From positions 1 through 64,000 of the forward strand of contig CALIHW010000005.1 in the NCBI GenBank assembly GCA_938020525.1: 64,000 nucleotides of DNA, written 5' to 3'. Both the position numbers and the translations under genes were made by a program. Of the stretch, positions 53,826-62,691 are shown one piece after another. Source of the stretch: an uncultured Granulosicoccaceae bacterium (lineage in GTDB: Bacteria > Pseudomonadota > Gammaproteobacteria > Granulosicoccales > Granulosicoccaceae). The first letter of the stretch is position 1. Each line of letters begins with the position of its first letter. The notes below the pieces were generated by a model that saw nothing but the letters and a program-made list of their open reading frames with translations, searched no databases and was not told where the DNA came from.

Positions 53826-56248
53826 GTGCAACAGCAGAGTCAGTACAGGAAAGACGTGCCGCACTGAAAGGTCTGGGTACTTCACGTAAACGTGTAGAAG
53901 ATGCACGTTTTACTCAGGGTAAAGGCAACTACGTTGATGACATCAAACTACCGGATATGTTGTTCGGTGATTTTGTTCGTTCTCAACATGCGCATGCTCG
54001 TGTTAAGTCGATCGATACATCGGCCGCAATGGAGCTGCCGGGTGTTATTGCAGTATTAACTGCCAAAGATCTCGAACCATTAAATCTGCACTGGATGCCA
54101 ACACTTGCGGGTGACAAGCAGATGGTTTTGGCAGATGGCAAAGTGCTGTTTCAAGGGCAGGAAATTGCGTTTGTAATTGCAGAGGATCGTTATATAGCTG
54201 CAGACGCAGTTGATCTTGTCAAAGTTGAATTTGAAGAACTGCCTGTGCTGGTTGACCCGTTTAAAGCAGAACTTCCCGACGCGCCGATACTGCGTGAAGA
54301 CATTGCAGATGAAAAAGAAGGTGCGCATGGTGCACGCAGACACCCCAACCATATCTTTACCTGGGAGCAGGGCGACAAAGCCGCGACCGAATCAGTGTTA
54401 AGTGAAGCAGATGTGGTTGCAGAGGAAATGGTTTACTACCATCGCACCCACCCGTGCCCGATGGAAACCTGTGGATCGGTTGCATCGATGGATAAGGTCA
54501 ACGGTAAGCTGACACTTTGGGGCACTTTTCAGGCGCCGCATGTTGTGCGTACCGTGGCATCTTTGTTGTCAGGCATTGCAGAACATAACATTCGTGTTGT
54601 ATCACCGGACATTGGTGGTGGTTTTGGTAATAAGGTAGGGGTTTACCCGGGTTACGTTTGTTCTATCGTTGCATCGATTGTCACAGGTAAGCCTGTGAAG
54701 TGGGTGGAAGACAGAATGGAAAATCTGAGCGCTACTGCATTTGCCAGAGATTACTGGATGCAAGGCAAAATAGCGGCAACCAAAGATGGCAAGATAACCG
54801 GTCTTTGGTGTCATACAACGGCCGATCACGGTGCATTTGACGCCTGCGCAGATCCAACTAAATACCCTGCAGGATTTATGAGCATCTGTACCGGCTCTTA
54901 TGATATTCCAACGGCCTATCTTGCGGTAGACGGTATTTACACCAACAAAGCCCCAGGTGGTGTTGCCTACCGTTGTTCTTTCCGGGTGACGGAAGCCGCG
55001 TACTTTATTGAGCGTATGATTGAGGTGCTGGCTATCAAGCTCAATATGGATGCAGCGGAACTACGAGCGAAAAACTTTATTCGCAAAGATCAGTTTCCGT
55101 ATCAGTCAGCGCTGGGTTGGGAGTATGACTCTGGTGACTACCACACGGCATGGGAGAAAGCGCTCGAGTCTGTAGGCTATAGCAAGCTAAGAGAAGAGCA
55201 GGCCCAGCGGGTTGAAGACTTTAAAGCCGGAAAGACACGCAAGCTGATGGGAATTGGTCTTTGTCACTTCACCGAGATTGTCGGTGCAGGTCCGGTAAAG
55301 AACTGCGACATTCTCGGTATGGGTATGTTTGACAGCTGCGAGATTCGTATTCACCCAACCGGTTCTGCACTGGCAAGGCTTGGTACCATTTCGCAGGGGC
55401 AGGGCCATGCTACGACGTTTGCACAGATACTCGCCACAGAGATAGGTATTTCTGCAGACGATATCACCATTGAAGAAGGTGATACTGACACAGCACCTTA
55501 TGGTCTTGGGACCTATGGCTCACGTTCTACACCGGTTGCCGGTGCTGCTACAGCAATGGCTGGTCGTAAGATCCGGGCTAAGGCCCAAATGATTGCGGCA
55601 TACTTGCTTGAAGTGCATGACAATGACATCGAGTGGGAAGTTGATCGCTTTGTGGTAAAGGGTGCACCTGAGAAGTTTAAGACCATGAAAGAAATAGCCT
55701 ACGCTTCATACAACCAGGCTATTCCGGGTGTTGAGCCGGGGCTTGAAGCCGTTAGCTACTACGATCCGCCAAATATGACCTATCCGTTTGGTGCCTACGT
55801 CTGCGTGATGGATGTAGACGTCGATACCGGTGTCTCAGACATCCGCCAGTTCTATGCGCTCGATGATTGCGGTACGCGTATCAACCCGATGATCATTGAA
55901 GGGCAGGTACATGGTGGCTTAACAGAAGCGCTGGCTATCGCACTGGGTCAGGAGATTGCCTACGATGAACTGGGTAACATAAAGACCGGTACATTGATGG
56001 ACTTCTTTATCCCGACCAGCTGGGAAACGCCAAACTATGAAACAGACTTTACTGAAACGCCCAGCCCGCATCATCCGATCGGTGCCAAGGGTGTGGGTGA
56101 GAGTCCGAACGTAGGTGGTGTTCCAGCGTTCTCGAATGCGATTAATGATGCGTTTAGAGCGTTTGGACTGACTCATACCCATATGCCACATGATCATTGG
56201 CGTATCTGGAAAACTGCGAACGAACTCGGCTTACATGCCGATTCTTAA
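53822..56248 (+). CDS. coxL: Aerobic CO dehydrogenase, large Mo-Cu subunit, form I
   Basis: An 808-residue molybdenum hydroxylase large subunit. The active-site loop is AYRCSFR (382-388) with Cys385, the residue that binds Cu in the Mo-S-Cu centre. That loop separates form I (true CO dehydrogenase) from form II (AYRGAGR). Other cofactor motifs: GGGFGNKVG, and near the C-terminus [16 protein letters not shown] with the base Glu. Length nearly equals the 809-residue Oligotropha enzyme. Oxidises CO to CO2 for energy. Confidence 0.97.
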   Translation: MSATAESVQERRAALKGLGTSRKRVEDARFTQGKGNYVDDIKLPDMLFGDFVRSQHAHARVKSIDTSAAMELPGVIAVLTAKDLEPLNLHWMPTLAGDKQMVLADGKVLFQGQEIAFVIAEDRYIAADAVDLVKVEFEELPVLVDPFKAELPDAPILREDIADEKEGAHGARRHPNHIFTWEQGDKAATESVLSEADVVAEEMVYYHRTHPCPMETCGSVASMDKVNGKLTLWGTFQAPHVVRTVASLLSGIAEHNIRVVSPDIGGGFGNKVGVYPGYVCSIVASIVTGKPVKWVEDRMENLSATAFARDYWMQGKIAATKDGKITGLWCHTTADHGAFDACADPTKYPAGFMSICTGSYDIPTAYLAVDGIYTNKAPGGVAYRCSFRVTEAAYFIERMIEVLAIKLNMDAAELRAKNFIRKDQFPYQSALGWEYDSGDYHTAWEKALESVGYSKLREEQAQRVEDFKAGKTRKLMGIGLCHFTEIVGAGPVKNCDILGMGMFDSCEIRIHPTGSALARLGTISQGQGHATTFAQILATEIGISADDITIEEGDTDTAPYGLGTYGSRSTPVAGAATAMAGRKIRAKAQMIAAYLLEVHDNDIEWEVDRFVVKGAPEKFKTMKEIAYASYNQAIPGVEPGLEAVSYYDPPNMTYPFGAYVCVMDVDVDTGVSDIRQFYALDDCGTRINPMIIEGQVHGGLTEALAIALGQEIAYDELGNIKTGTLMDFFIPTSWETPNYETDFTETPSPHHPIGAKGVGESPNVGGVPAFSNAINDAFRAFGLTHTHMPHDHWRIWKTANELGLHADS

Positions 56249-56266
56249 AAGCGGTTTTTGTTTTAT

Positions 56267-57151
56267 ATGAGTTGGAAAAAACTCCAGCAGAGCCTTGCTA
56301 ACGAGCGCTACATCGCCAGTGATGAACTGGCGATGGCGGTATATCTTGCAACCGAACAACAGCGCCCTCTATTGTTAGAGGGCGCTGCGGGTGTTGGTAA
56401 AACAGAGATCGCCAAGCAGCTCGCCGATATTCATGACACGCAGCTTATCCGGTTGCAGTGCTACGAAGGGCTGGATGCCAGTACGTCTATTTATGAGTGG
56501 AACTATCAGAAGCAGCTTTTACGTGTACAAGCGGTACGAGAGAGTCTCGCCGATGATCTGGCCGATGATGTTGAGTCGCAGATTTTCTCTGAAGCCTATT
56601 TGCTTAAACGCCCACTGCTTGAAGCTATAACTCAATCAAAAGCACCAGTGCTATTGATTGATGAAATTGACCGTGCAGATGAAGAGTTTGAAGCCTATCT
56701 GCTAGAAGTGTTGTCTGATTATCAGGTATCGATCCCGGAGCTCGGTACAGTAAAAGCGACTTCCAAACCGATTGTGGTGCTGACTTCAAACGGCAGTCGT
56801 GATCTTTCCGATGCGTTGCGACGCCGTTGTTTCTATACCTACGTTGAATACCCCGACTTTAAAACAGAGTTGGCGATCCTTAAGGCAAGAATCCCTGATC
56901 TCGACAACAGTCTGGCAGAACAAATTGTCGGCTTTGTGCAATCTTTACGTAAGGAAGAACTCGAGAAAAAACCTGGTGTTGCAGAGATGCTCGACTGGTC
57001 TGCGGCTCTGGCAGGACTCGGTATATCAAAACTCAATGATGATCCAGTCGAGTTGCAGGCCACCATGGTCTGTCTGTTGAAGACACAGATTGATCAATAC
57101 TCAATGCCGCGTGAAGTCACTGAAAGGCTTGTTGGTAAGGTCGTCGCTTGA
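56267..57151 (+). CDS. coxD: CoxD AAA+ chaperone for CO dehydrogenase maturation
   Basis: A 294-residue MoxR-type AAA+ ATPase: Walker A EGAAGVGKTEIA, Walker B VLLIDEIDRADEEFEAYLLE, sensor TSNGSRDLSDALRRRC. CoxD helps insert sulfur and copper at the active site of CoxL. ATG 56267 is taken over an in-frame start at 56258. The stop overlaps the coxE start. Confidence 0.94.
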   Translation: MSWKKLQQSLANERYIASDELAMAVYLATEQQRPLLLEGAAGVGKTEIAKQLADIHDTQLIRLQCYEGLDASTSIYEWNYQKQLLRVQAVRESLADDLADDVESQIFSEAYLLKRPLLEAITQSKAPVLLIDEIDRADEEFEAYLLEVLSDYQVSIPELGTVKATSKPIVVLTSNGSRDLSDALRRRCFYTYVEYPDFKTELAILKARIPDLDNSLAEQIVGFVQSLRKEELEKKPGVAEMLDWSAALAGLGISKLNDDPVELQATMVCLLKTQIDQYSMPREVTERLVGKVVA

Positions 57152-58338
57152 AGACGACGCGATTCCCCAGAACCGCCAGTGGCGTCACTGAAAGAATGGC
57201 AGGTTTTATAGCCCACCTTCGATACAACGGCTACCGTGCAGGTGTTGCAGAAACAGAGGCAACCCTGAGCGCGCTGCAATCAATTGATATAGAAGAACAT
57301 CGTCAGGTCAGACTAGCCTGTAAAGCAGTGTGCGCATCAAACAAGGAAAACTATGATCAATTTGACGAACTGTTTGACAGCTACTGGTTTAATCGTGGAC
57401 GTGAACAATCTGGTACCGTTGCCGCAAGTAAACAAAGTACCGAGAAGCAGCAGAACAGGTTTCGACCAGGAGCAGATGAATCGCAGAGTGTTGCCGGTGC
57501 AGGTGCTGCTGAGCAGCCGGAGAATAATGACGAAGACGGCGAGGCGATCCATAGTGGTGAAGGCAGACTGATCGCATCTAAAGCGGGCAATCTGAATAAA
57601 ACAGACTTTCGCGAGATGATGACGCCTGAGTTAATGCAGCAGGCTGAAGTGCTTGCCTGCAAACTGGCCAAAGCAATGCGTGACCGGCGCTCCAGAAGAT
57701 ATCGGCACAACCAGCGTGGCAATAAACTAAATTTGCGCAAAACCATAAGAAACAGCGTCAATCAAGGTGGTGTGCCGATACGGCTTTACCGTCAGCAAAG
57801 ACCTGAACGGCCAGTCAGGATAGTAACTCTGCTTGACGTATCAGGATCAATGACAGTATATGCCAGAGTATTTCTGGCCTTTCTTAAAGGTTTGATCAGC
57901 CATGACACTCGCGCAGATGCTTATTTGTTTCATACAGCGTTGGTGCGAATTGGTGATGCCTTAAGAGATCACGACACAATGCGCGCGATGAATCGCTTAT
58001 CGATCATGGCACAGGGGTTTGGTGGCGGTACAAAAATCGGCTCTAACCTGAAACTATTCAATGACCAGTATGCAGCGACTTGTGTTGATGGAAGAACAGT
58101 GGTGATTATTTTATCGGATGGATACGACACCGATTCCCCCGAATTGCTATCGGAAGGATTGCAGAAACTAAAAAAACGGAATTGTAAGATCATTTGGCTT
58201 AATCCGTTAAAAGGCTGGAAGGACTATGAGCCGGTAGCACAAGGTATGGCTGCCGCATTGCCGTGGCTTGATCACTTTGCAGCGGCCAATACGCTTGAGA
58301 GTCTGGCAGAGCTAGAGCCGGCATTGCAGCGGTTGTAA
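57148..58338 (+). CDS. coxE: CoxE von Willebrand A-domain maturation protein
   Basis: A 396-residue VWA protein. The MIDAS motif DxSxS is in LLDVSGSMTVYARVF, with the downstream Thr/Asp in GGTKIGS and LSDGYDTDSPE. A charged low-complexity stretch (about 90-135) precedes the VWA domain. It works with CoxD in active-site assembly. Starts with TTG inside the coxD stop. Confidence 0.93.
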   Translation: MKTTRFPRTASGVTERMAGFIAHLRYNGYRAGVAETEATLSALQSIDIEEHRQVRLACKAVCASNKENYDQFDELFDSYWFNRGREQSGTVAASKQSTEKQQNRFRPGADESQSVAGAGAAEQPENNDEDGEAIHSGEGRLIASKAGNLNKTDFREMMTPELMQQAEVLACKLAKAMRDRRSRRYRHNQRGNKLNLRKTIRNSVNQGGVPIRLYRQQRPERPVRIVTLLDVSGSMTVYARVFLAFLKGLISHDTRADAYLFHTALVRIGDALRDHDTMRAMNRLSIMAQGFGGGTKIGSNLKLFNDQYAATCVDGRTVVIILSDGYDTDSPELLSEGLQKLKKRNCKIIWLNPLKGWKDYEPVAQGMAAALPWLDHFAAANTLESLAELEPALQRL

Positions 58339-58390
58339 TCGATGTCAATGTTAACTCTGACTTACAACAAGAATCATCTGACAAAGCTTT

Positions 58391-59260
58391 GTGAGCATAA
58401 GTGTGACCGATAACGACGGAAATCCTATGTCTTTTGACATAGCGGCAACGATGCACCACATGAAAGAGGGGGGTGATCAGTTTGCTGTCGCGACAGTCGT
58501 TCGTACCGTATCGGTGACAGCGGCCAAGCCCGGCGCCAAGGCAATAATCAACGCAGATGGCGATATTGTTGACGGCTGGATCGGAGGTGGCTGTGCAAGG
58601 AGTGCTGTGGTTAAAGCGGCGGTTAAGGCTATTAAAGATGGTGAGCCGAAATTGGTTAGTCTGCAACCCGAAGAGCTGCTTGAGGAGAGTGGACTTACAG
58701 CCGGTGAAGAAAGCGACGGTGTGCTTGCGGCTAACAACATGTGTCCAAGTCGAGGTTCAATGGATATTTTCATTGAACCGATATTGTGCGAGCCGGAAGT
58801 GCTAATACTGGGTGCAAGTCCTGTGGCTCGTGTACTTGCAACCATGGTTAACTCGTTCTCATTTAAGCTCGTTTGTGCCTGTGAAGATCCGTCGCAGTGG
58901 GAAGGTACAGCTATCAATGCAACAACGTATGAAAGCTTATCGCAAGAACATGAGCATCGATTTATCGTGGTCTCAACGCAAGGCAGCGGTGATGCTATTG
59001 CGTTGCAAAAAGCATTGTCCCTGCAATCCAGACAGGTGTGTTTTGTTGGTAGTCGTCGCAAGCTGGAACATTTAAAAGATAAGTTACGCACGTCAAATGT
59101 GCCGCAGGATCAAATTGATTCGATAAAAGGGCCGGCAGGTTTGGATATCGGTGGTGTTACTCCGCAGGAAATCGCATTGTCGATAATGGCGGAACTTGTC
59201 GCGCTGCGCCGTAGCAAGTTGGCAGCGTATGAAGTCGGCCAGAAGTCGGCCAAAGGTTAG
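58391..59260 (+). CDS. coxF: CoxF, XdhC/CoxI-type cofactor maturation protein
   Basis: A 289-residue protein with an XdhC/CoxI N-terminal domain (VATVVRTVSVTAAKPGAKA and GWIGGGCARSAVVKA, where the Cys is conserved) and a Rossmann-type C-terminal domain (VLILGASPVARVLATMV). It probably handles sulfuration or loading of the molybdenum cofactor. GTG 58391 or GTG 58403 could start it. The last nine codons and the stop lie in a short tandem array (59232-59287). Confidence 0.9.
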   Translation: MSISVTDNDGNPMSFDIAATMHHMKEGGDQFAVATVVRTVSVTAAKPGAKAIINADGDIVDGWIGGGCARSAVVKAAVKAIKDGEPKLVSLQPEELLEESGLTAGEESDGVLAANNMCPSRGSMDIFIEPILCEPEVLILGASPVARVLATMVNSFSFKLVCACEDPSQWEGTAINATTYESLSQEHEHRFIVVSTQGSGDAIALQKALSLQSRQVCFVGSRRKLEHLKDKLRTSNVPQDQIDSIKGPAGLDIGGVTPQEIALSIMAELVALRRSKLAAYEVGQKSAKG

Positions 59261-59287
59261 CCATAAAGTCGGCTATAAGGCGGCCAT
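59232..59287. repeat. 11-12-bp tandem array across the coxF stop codon
   Basis: Five degenerate units: AAGTCGGCCAG, AAGTCGGCCAA, AGGTTAGCCATA, AAGTCGGCTAT and AAGGCGGCCAT. The stop TAG (59258-59260) is in the third unit, so the CoxF tail residues are repeat-coded. Confidence 0.8.
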
Positions 59288-59349
59288 AATTCGTATGTAT
59301 TCGAAGTTCAACAGCATTTTAAATTACCTAATAATCAGGAGATCAAACT

Positions 59350-59799
59350 ATGGTCCTCGAAGAAGAAGTTCAAATTCCGCTTGATCGCAATACTGTGTTT
59401 CATGCTTTGAATGATCCCGAAGTATTGAAGCAGAGTATTCCCGGTTGTGAGGAGCTTAAGCAAATCAGTGATACAGAGCTTGAAGCCACTGTTGTTATAA
59501 AGTTCGGTCCAGTGAAGGCAAGTTTTAACAGCAATGTAGAGATCGATCCAAGTCAGGGCCCAGAGCTCTTTAAACTCGCCGGCAAGGGTGACGCCGGGGT
59601 GGCTGGTTTTGCGTCTGGCGGTGCCGATGTTCATCTGGAAGAGAATGATGCTGGGACCCTGCTTAAGTATGTCGTCAATATTGATATCAGTGGCAAGCTT
59701 GCCCAGGTTGGCGGGCGTCTTATAGAAGGTACCTCAAAGCGGATTGCTAAAAAATTCTTTGCAAACTTTGAGGAGATCCTGCTGCAAAGACAAACCTGA
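59350..59799 (+). CDS. coxG: CoxG-family SRPBCC protein, short form
   Basis: A 149-residue SRPBCC-fold protein starting MVLEEEVQIPLDRNTVFHAL, with KISGKLAQVGGRLI-like end (DISGKLAQVGGRLIEG) as in CoxG. In Oligotropha, CoxG is longer (about 200 residues) and its C-terminal tail is needed to hold the enzyme at the membrane. That tail is missing here. In the +1 frame right after the stop, about 40 lysine-rich codons are open. AGGAG lies 8 bases before ATG. Confidence 0.9.
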   Translation: MVLEEEVQIPLDRNTVFHALNDPEVLKQSIPGCEELKQISDTELEATVVIKFGPVKASFNSNVEIDPSQGPELFKLAGKGDAGVAGFASGGADVHLEENDAGTLLKYVVNIDISGKLAQVGGRLIEGTSKRIAKKFFANFEEILLQRQT

Positions 59800-59818
59800 T
59801 ATAAAAGGGGCAGGGCCT

Positions 59819-59873
59819 AAGGCACAGAAAAAAAGGCTCAGAAAGAAAGGCACCGGAAGAAAGGCTCAGGAAG
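59819..59873. repeat. 14-bp tandem array downstream of coxG
   Basis: Three clear units, AAAGGCTCAGAAAG, AAAGGCACCGGAAG and AAAGGCTCAGGAAG (59832-59873), preceded by a degenerate one. It starts 20 bases after the coxG stop and codes for a lysine-rich stretch in the +1 frame. Confidence 0.82.
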
Positions 59874-60022
59874 ATATTTGTGATGAGCCGGGCTGTCGCC
59901 TGAAGTAGAGGCAGTGGGTTATTACGACCCACTATAATCTGGTATCAACTAACGGCCAAGATGCATGCGTTATTAAGTATGGGTTATTAAGAACCTGCGT
60001 ACGACGCTCTTATTGTTTTTGG

Positions 60023-60637
60023 CTATAAGAATTTCTTAACCAGTAAAATGCCAATAGCAACACAAGGCCCTACACCAAAAGCAAACAGTACCGTTCCAAC
60101 TCCGACAACACCGCCCAGGTACCAGCCTATTGAGACCACGGTCACTTCAATAGCTATTCGAATCCAGGCTATTGGAAAGCCAGTTACCGCTTGCAGGCCA
60201 GTCATCAGACCATCTCTGGGACCTGCACCAAGGTTAGCTGCGAGATATATCCCGGAAGCGAGGCCAACTACAAGTACACCGAATGCCGCCTGCAGTAACT
60301 GTAGTGGTATGTTTTGTGGGGCGGGTAACAAGGGCAGTGAAAAGTCGATCATGAATGCAATAATCAGTGCGTTCAGGATGGTCGCCATCCCAGGTTTACG
60401 TTTGAGAGGAATCCAGAGTATCAGTACGGATAAGCTGATGATCATTGTCGTAAAACCGATGCTCCAGTTCACTCTGCCTGCAATTCCCTGAGCCAATACG
60501 GTCCATGGACTGACGCCACCACCGCTGGCGATCATTATTGCTTCACCGAGTCCAAACAAAGTCAAACCCAGAATCAGGTATAAGAATGTTTTGAGTTTGG
60601 GCTTAAGGTTGTAAGGTGTTGGGGAACTCCACGGCAT
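60023..60637 (-). CDS. YczE/YitT-type integral membrane protein
   Basis: A 204-residue protein with five helices of the YczE/YyaS family: FLYLILGLTLFGLGEAIMIA at the start, GVSPWTVLAQGIAGRV, and GIYLAANLGAGPRDGLMTGL (each within one helix-loop). ATG 60637 is preferred because AAGGAA lies 9 bases before it; the frame is open to 60769 but the added residues are not family-like. Function unknown. Confidence 0.8.
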   Translation of the reverse strand: MPWSSPTPYNLKPKLKTFLYLILGLTLFGLGEAIMIASGGGVSPWTVLAQGIAGRVNWSIGFTTMIISLSVLILWIPLKRKPGMATILNALIIAFMIDFSLPLLPAPQNIPLQLLQAAFGVLVVGLASGIYLAANLGAGPRDGLMTGLQAVTGFPIAWIRIAIEVTVVSIGWYLGGVVGVGTVLFAFGVGPCVAIGILLVKKFL

Positions 60638-60993
60638 CACCGGGATTTCCTTTACCGAAAATATTTGCTTCATGGCCGGACGATAACAGATTCCAGACCC
60701 AGAAAGACACTCTGATCTTTGGCTTACGGCATTGACAGCGCAAAGCAAAGCCAAAACAGACATTGTCAAATGGAGGAGGGAGTATTGCTAAATTTGCAGC
60801 CAATCAAAACCCCGAATAGCCATTCTCCCTCTGGGAGAATACAAAGCGTAGTTTGCTTTGCAAGAGGGGCCAGTCACCAGTCACCAGCTATCACTTACCA
60901 GAGAACTCACTCTTATAGCAGGATCCAGGACCACCCCCGCTGTATAGATAGCTGAGCTTAACAACGCCTTGGTCGAAGAGGCTCAAAAGATTA
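60638..60993. other. Intergenic region with a small hairpin
   Basis: No convincing gene. Contains a perfect 8-bp hairpin, ATTCTCCC / GGGAGAAT (60822-60840, 3-base loop), and AGTCACC twice in tandem near 60872. Confidence 0.45.
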
Positions 60994-62691
60994 TTACTGT
61001 AGTGGCGGTCGTATCTTGCGCTGTTGTATATCGGTAAGCTTAATTTCAGGCAACGCGGTTGGAAATAACTGTTCATAAGCATCGCGTGAAATTTGATCAA
61101 TGCTATCGACATGTTGTGCAAGATACTTGTAGGAGCGTGCGACATCGCTGAGTGTTAAAGCAGGGTCAGGCGGAATGCTACCCAGAGTGCCTTCGTTCAT
61201 CTGGTGCAGGATCGGAAACAACATACGGATGCTGTAGTAGTGTGGCTGGTCACGTAGCAGCGGGTTGAGCGTGATGGCCGCAAACTCGTTCAATAAGATA
61301 CCTTTCAGCTCCTTGCCGTACGCCAGATGTGTGAAAAAAGCCGATAGCTCCCACAGTACATGATTACTGAATTGAGGTGTGATCGGTGTATTACCGGCAA
61401 CCTGGGTCAACAGATCGTTAAACCAGGGTGGTTCCTGAAGATCGTTGAACTGGTCAATCAGATGTTGTACTTCATGAAAGGCAGTGGCGTCTGCCACTCT
61501 GCGTTGAAGCTTTGCCGTAGCGTGTGGCAGCAGACTCGATTCTGATCCCGTTAACCGACTCCAGACTTGTTCAAATTTCCATTTCCATGACTGCTGTAGT
61601 TCATCGGCATATTGATCAACCACACGGGACTGTAAGCGTCGGGCAATTGATTCAAGCCCGTATACGTCGGGCATGCCTTGTGGCATCAGTTTGGTTTGTA
61701 CTTGTCCGTCACTCAAGGCGACAGTTGAGCTGGCACTGGTCGCATCTATATTGCTCAGCAGAATCTGTGCGCTGTCATCACCAAGGTGTACTTTACCGAG
61801 AATATTTTCATTCAATGGTAATCCGTCAAGACGCCGTGTGAAGAAGGCCAGGTGGTCTTCACTGTCGTTGTTGTAGTAGCGAAACTCATCCACGTGAAAT
61901 GAAAGCAACGCATATATCACACATCTCTCACCGGAACCCTGGGTAGCGCCTCCAAACAGTCGGGTAAGGAACGAACTTAGCGGCAAGTGGGAGCAGTCGG
62001 CCGTTTCTACCATTGGGCTGATGTAATAAGGCACGCGATTTACAAAGAGTTCATCATTGGCCAGTTTAACCAGTTTATAGAGCTCCTCAGGCGGAATCTC
62101 TTTTTCCTTAATCGCATCTAACAGTGCGGTGAGCTTTTCAACTACCCCAGGTGACTCGCTAAAGTGAGCGCGAACATTATTTCTAAGTGACTCAACTTCA
62201 GCAGTCTGCTTTTCGATGTTTTGATTTATTTGCTCTAAAATTTCCGGGTTAATCTGAGTATCTGCAGCGACTAAACTCGCCTTTAGTATATACACTGAGT
62301 CGGAGTAAGCTGGAATATCATTTTTGAATACAGCACGCTCGATTGAGGCGAGATGGCTTCGCCATAAGCCAAAAGCAGCTGCAAGCAATAGCAAAAGAAA
62401 AAGTGGCAGTACGACTGCCGGCCTTAGCACTGCCGGCCAGATTCCACTGCCAGCAGTAAATTTGGTTTGTACCTGCTGTTGAATCTCGTCAGTGCTGACA
62501 TCGTAGCGAAGGGATTGCTTGTTATCGATCAGTACAGATTCTTTTGCGTTGAGATAACGCAGGCGAAGTAGTGACCTGATACCCGGCATCCAGCGCTTGT
62601 ACGGCGCAGGCGTTTCATGTATGTCTGCGGTTGACTGTGGCTGATTGCTGTTTTGTATCTGCTTTTGTAGCAGCTGATCCCGAATTGCCAT
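60994..62691 (-). CDS. Large membrane-anchored protein of unknown family
   Basis: A 565-residue protein with one strong hydrophobic segment (about residues 85-110; PAVVLPLFLLLLLAAAFGLW), so a basic N-terminal part of about 85 residues is cytosolic and about 450 residues are periplasmic. The periplasmic part begins with a coiled-coil-like region (about 145-190; EQINQNIEKQTAEVESL). A stretch ATAFHEVQHLIDQFND contains HExxH-like spacing (HEVQH), which could be a zincin-type site. Its start overlaps the stop of the upstream gene (TAATG). Not recognised; the putative metallopeptidase motif is the only functional hint. Confidence 0.65.
   Translation of the reverse strand: MAIRDQLLQKQIQNSNQPQSTADIHETPAPYKRWMPGIRSLLRLRYLNAKESVLIDNKQSLRYDVSTDEIQQQVQTKFTAGSGIWPAVLRPAVVLPLFLLLLLAAAFGLWRSHLASIERAVFKNDIPAYSDSVYILKASLVAADTQINPEILEQINQNIEKQTAEVESLRNNVRAHFSESPGVVEKLTALLDAIKEKEIPPEELYKLVKLANDELFVNRVPYYISPMVETADCSHLPLSSFLTRLFGGATQGSGERCVIYALLSFHVDEFRYYNNDSEDHLAFFTRRLDGLPLNENILGKVHLGDDSAQILLSNIDATSASSTVALSDGQVQTKLMPQGMPDVYGLESIARRLQSRVVDQYADELQQSWKWKFEQVWSRLTGSESSLLPHATAKLQRRVADATAFHEVQHLIDQFNDLQEPPWFNDLLTQVAGNTPITPQFSNHVLWELSAFFTHLAYGKELKGILLNEFAAITLNPLLRDQPHYYSIRMLFPILHQMNEGTLGSIPPDPALTLSDVARSYKYLAQHVDSIDQISRDAYEQLFPTALPEIKLTDIQQRKIRPPLQ

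Noticed and set aside
58477-59091. 204-codon frame antisense to coxF
   Set aside because: Ser/Ala-rich mirror of the real gene, no independent signals.
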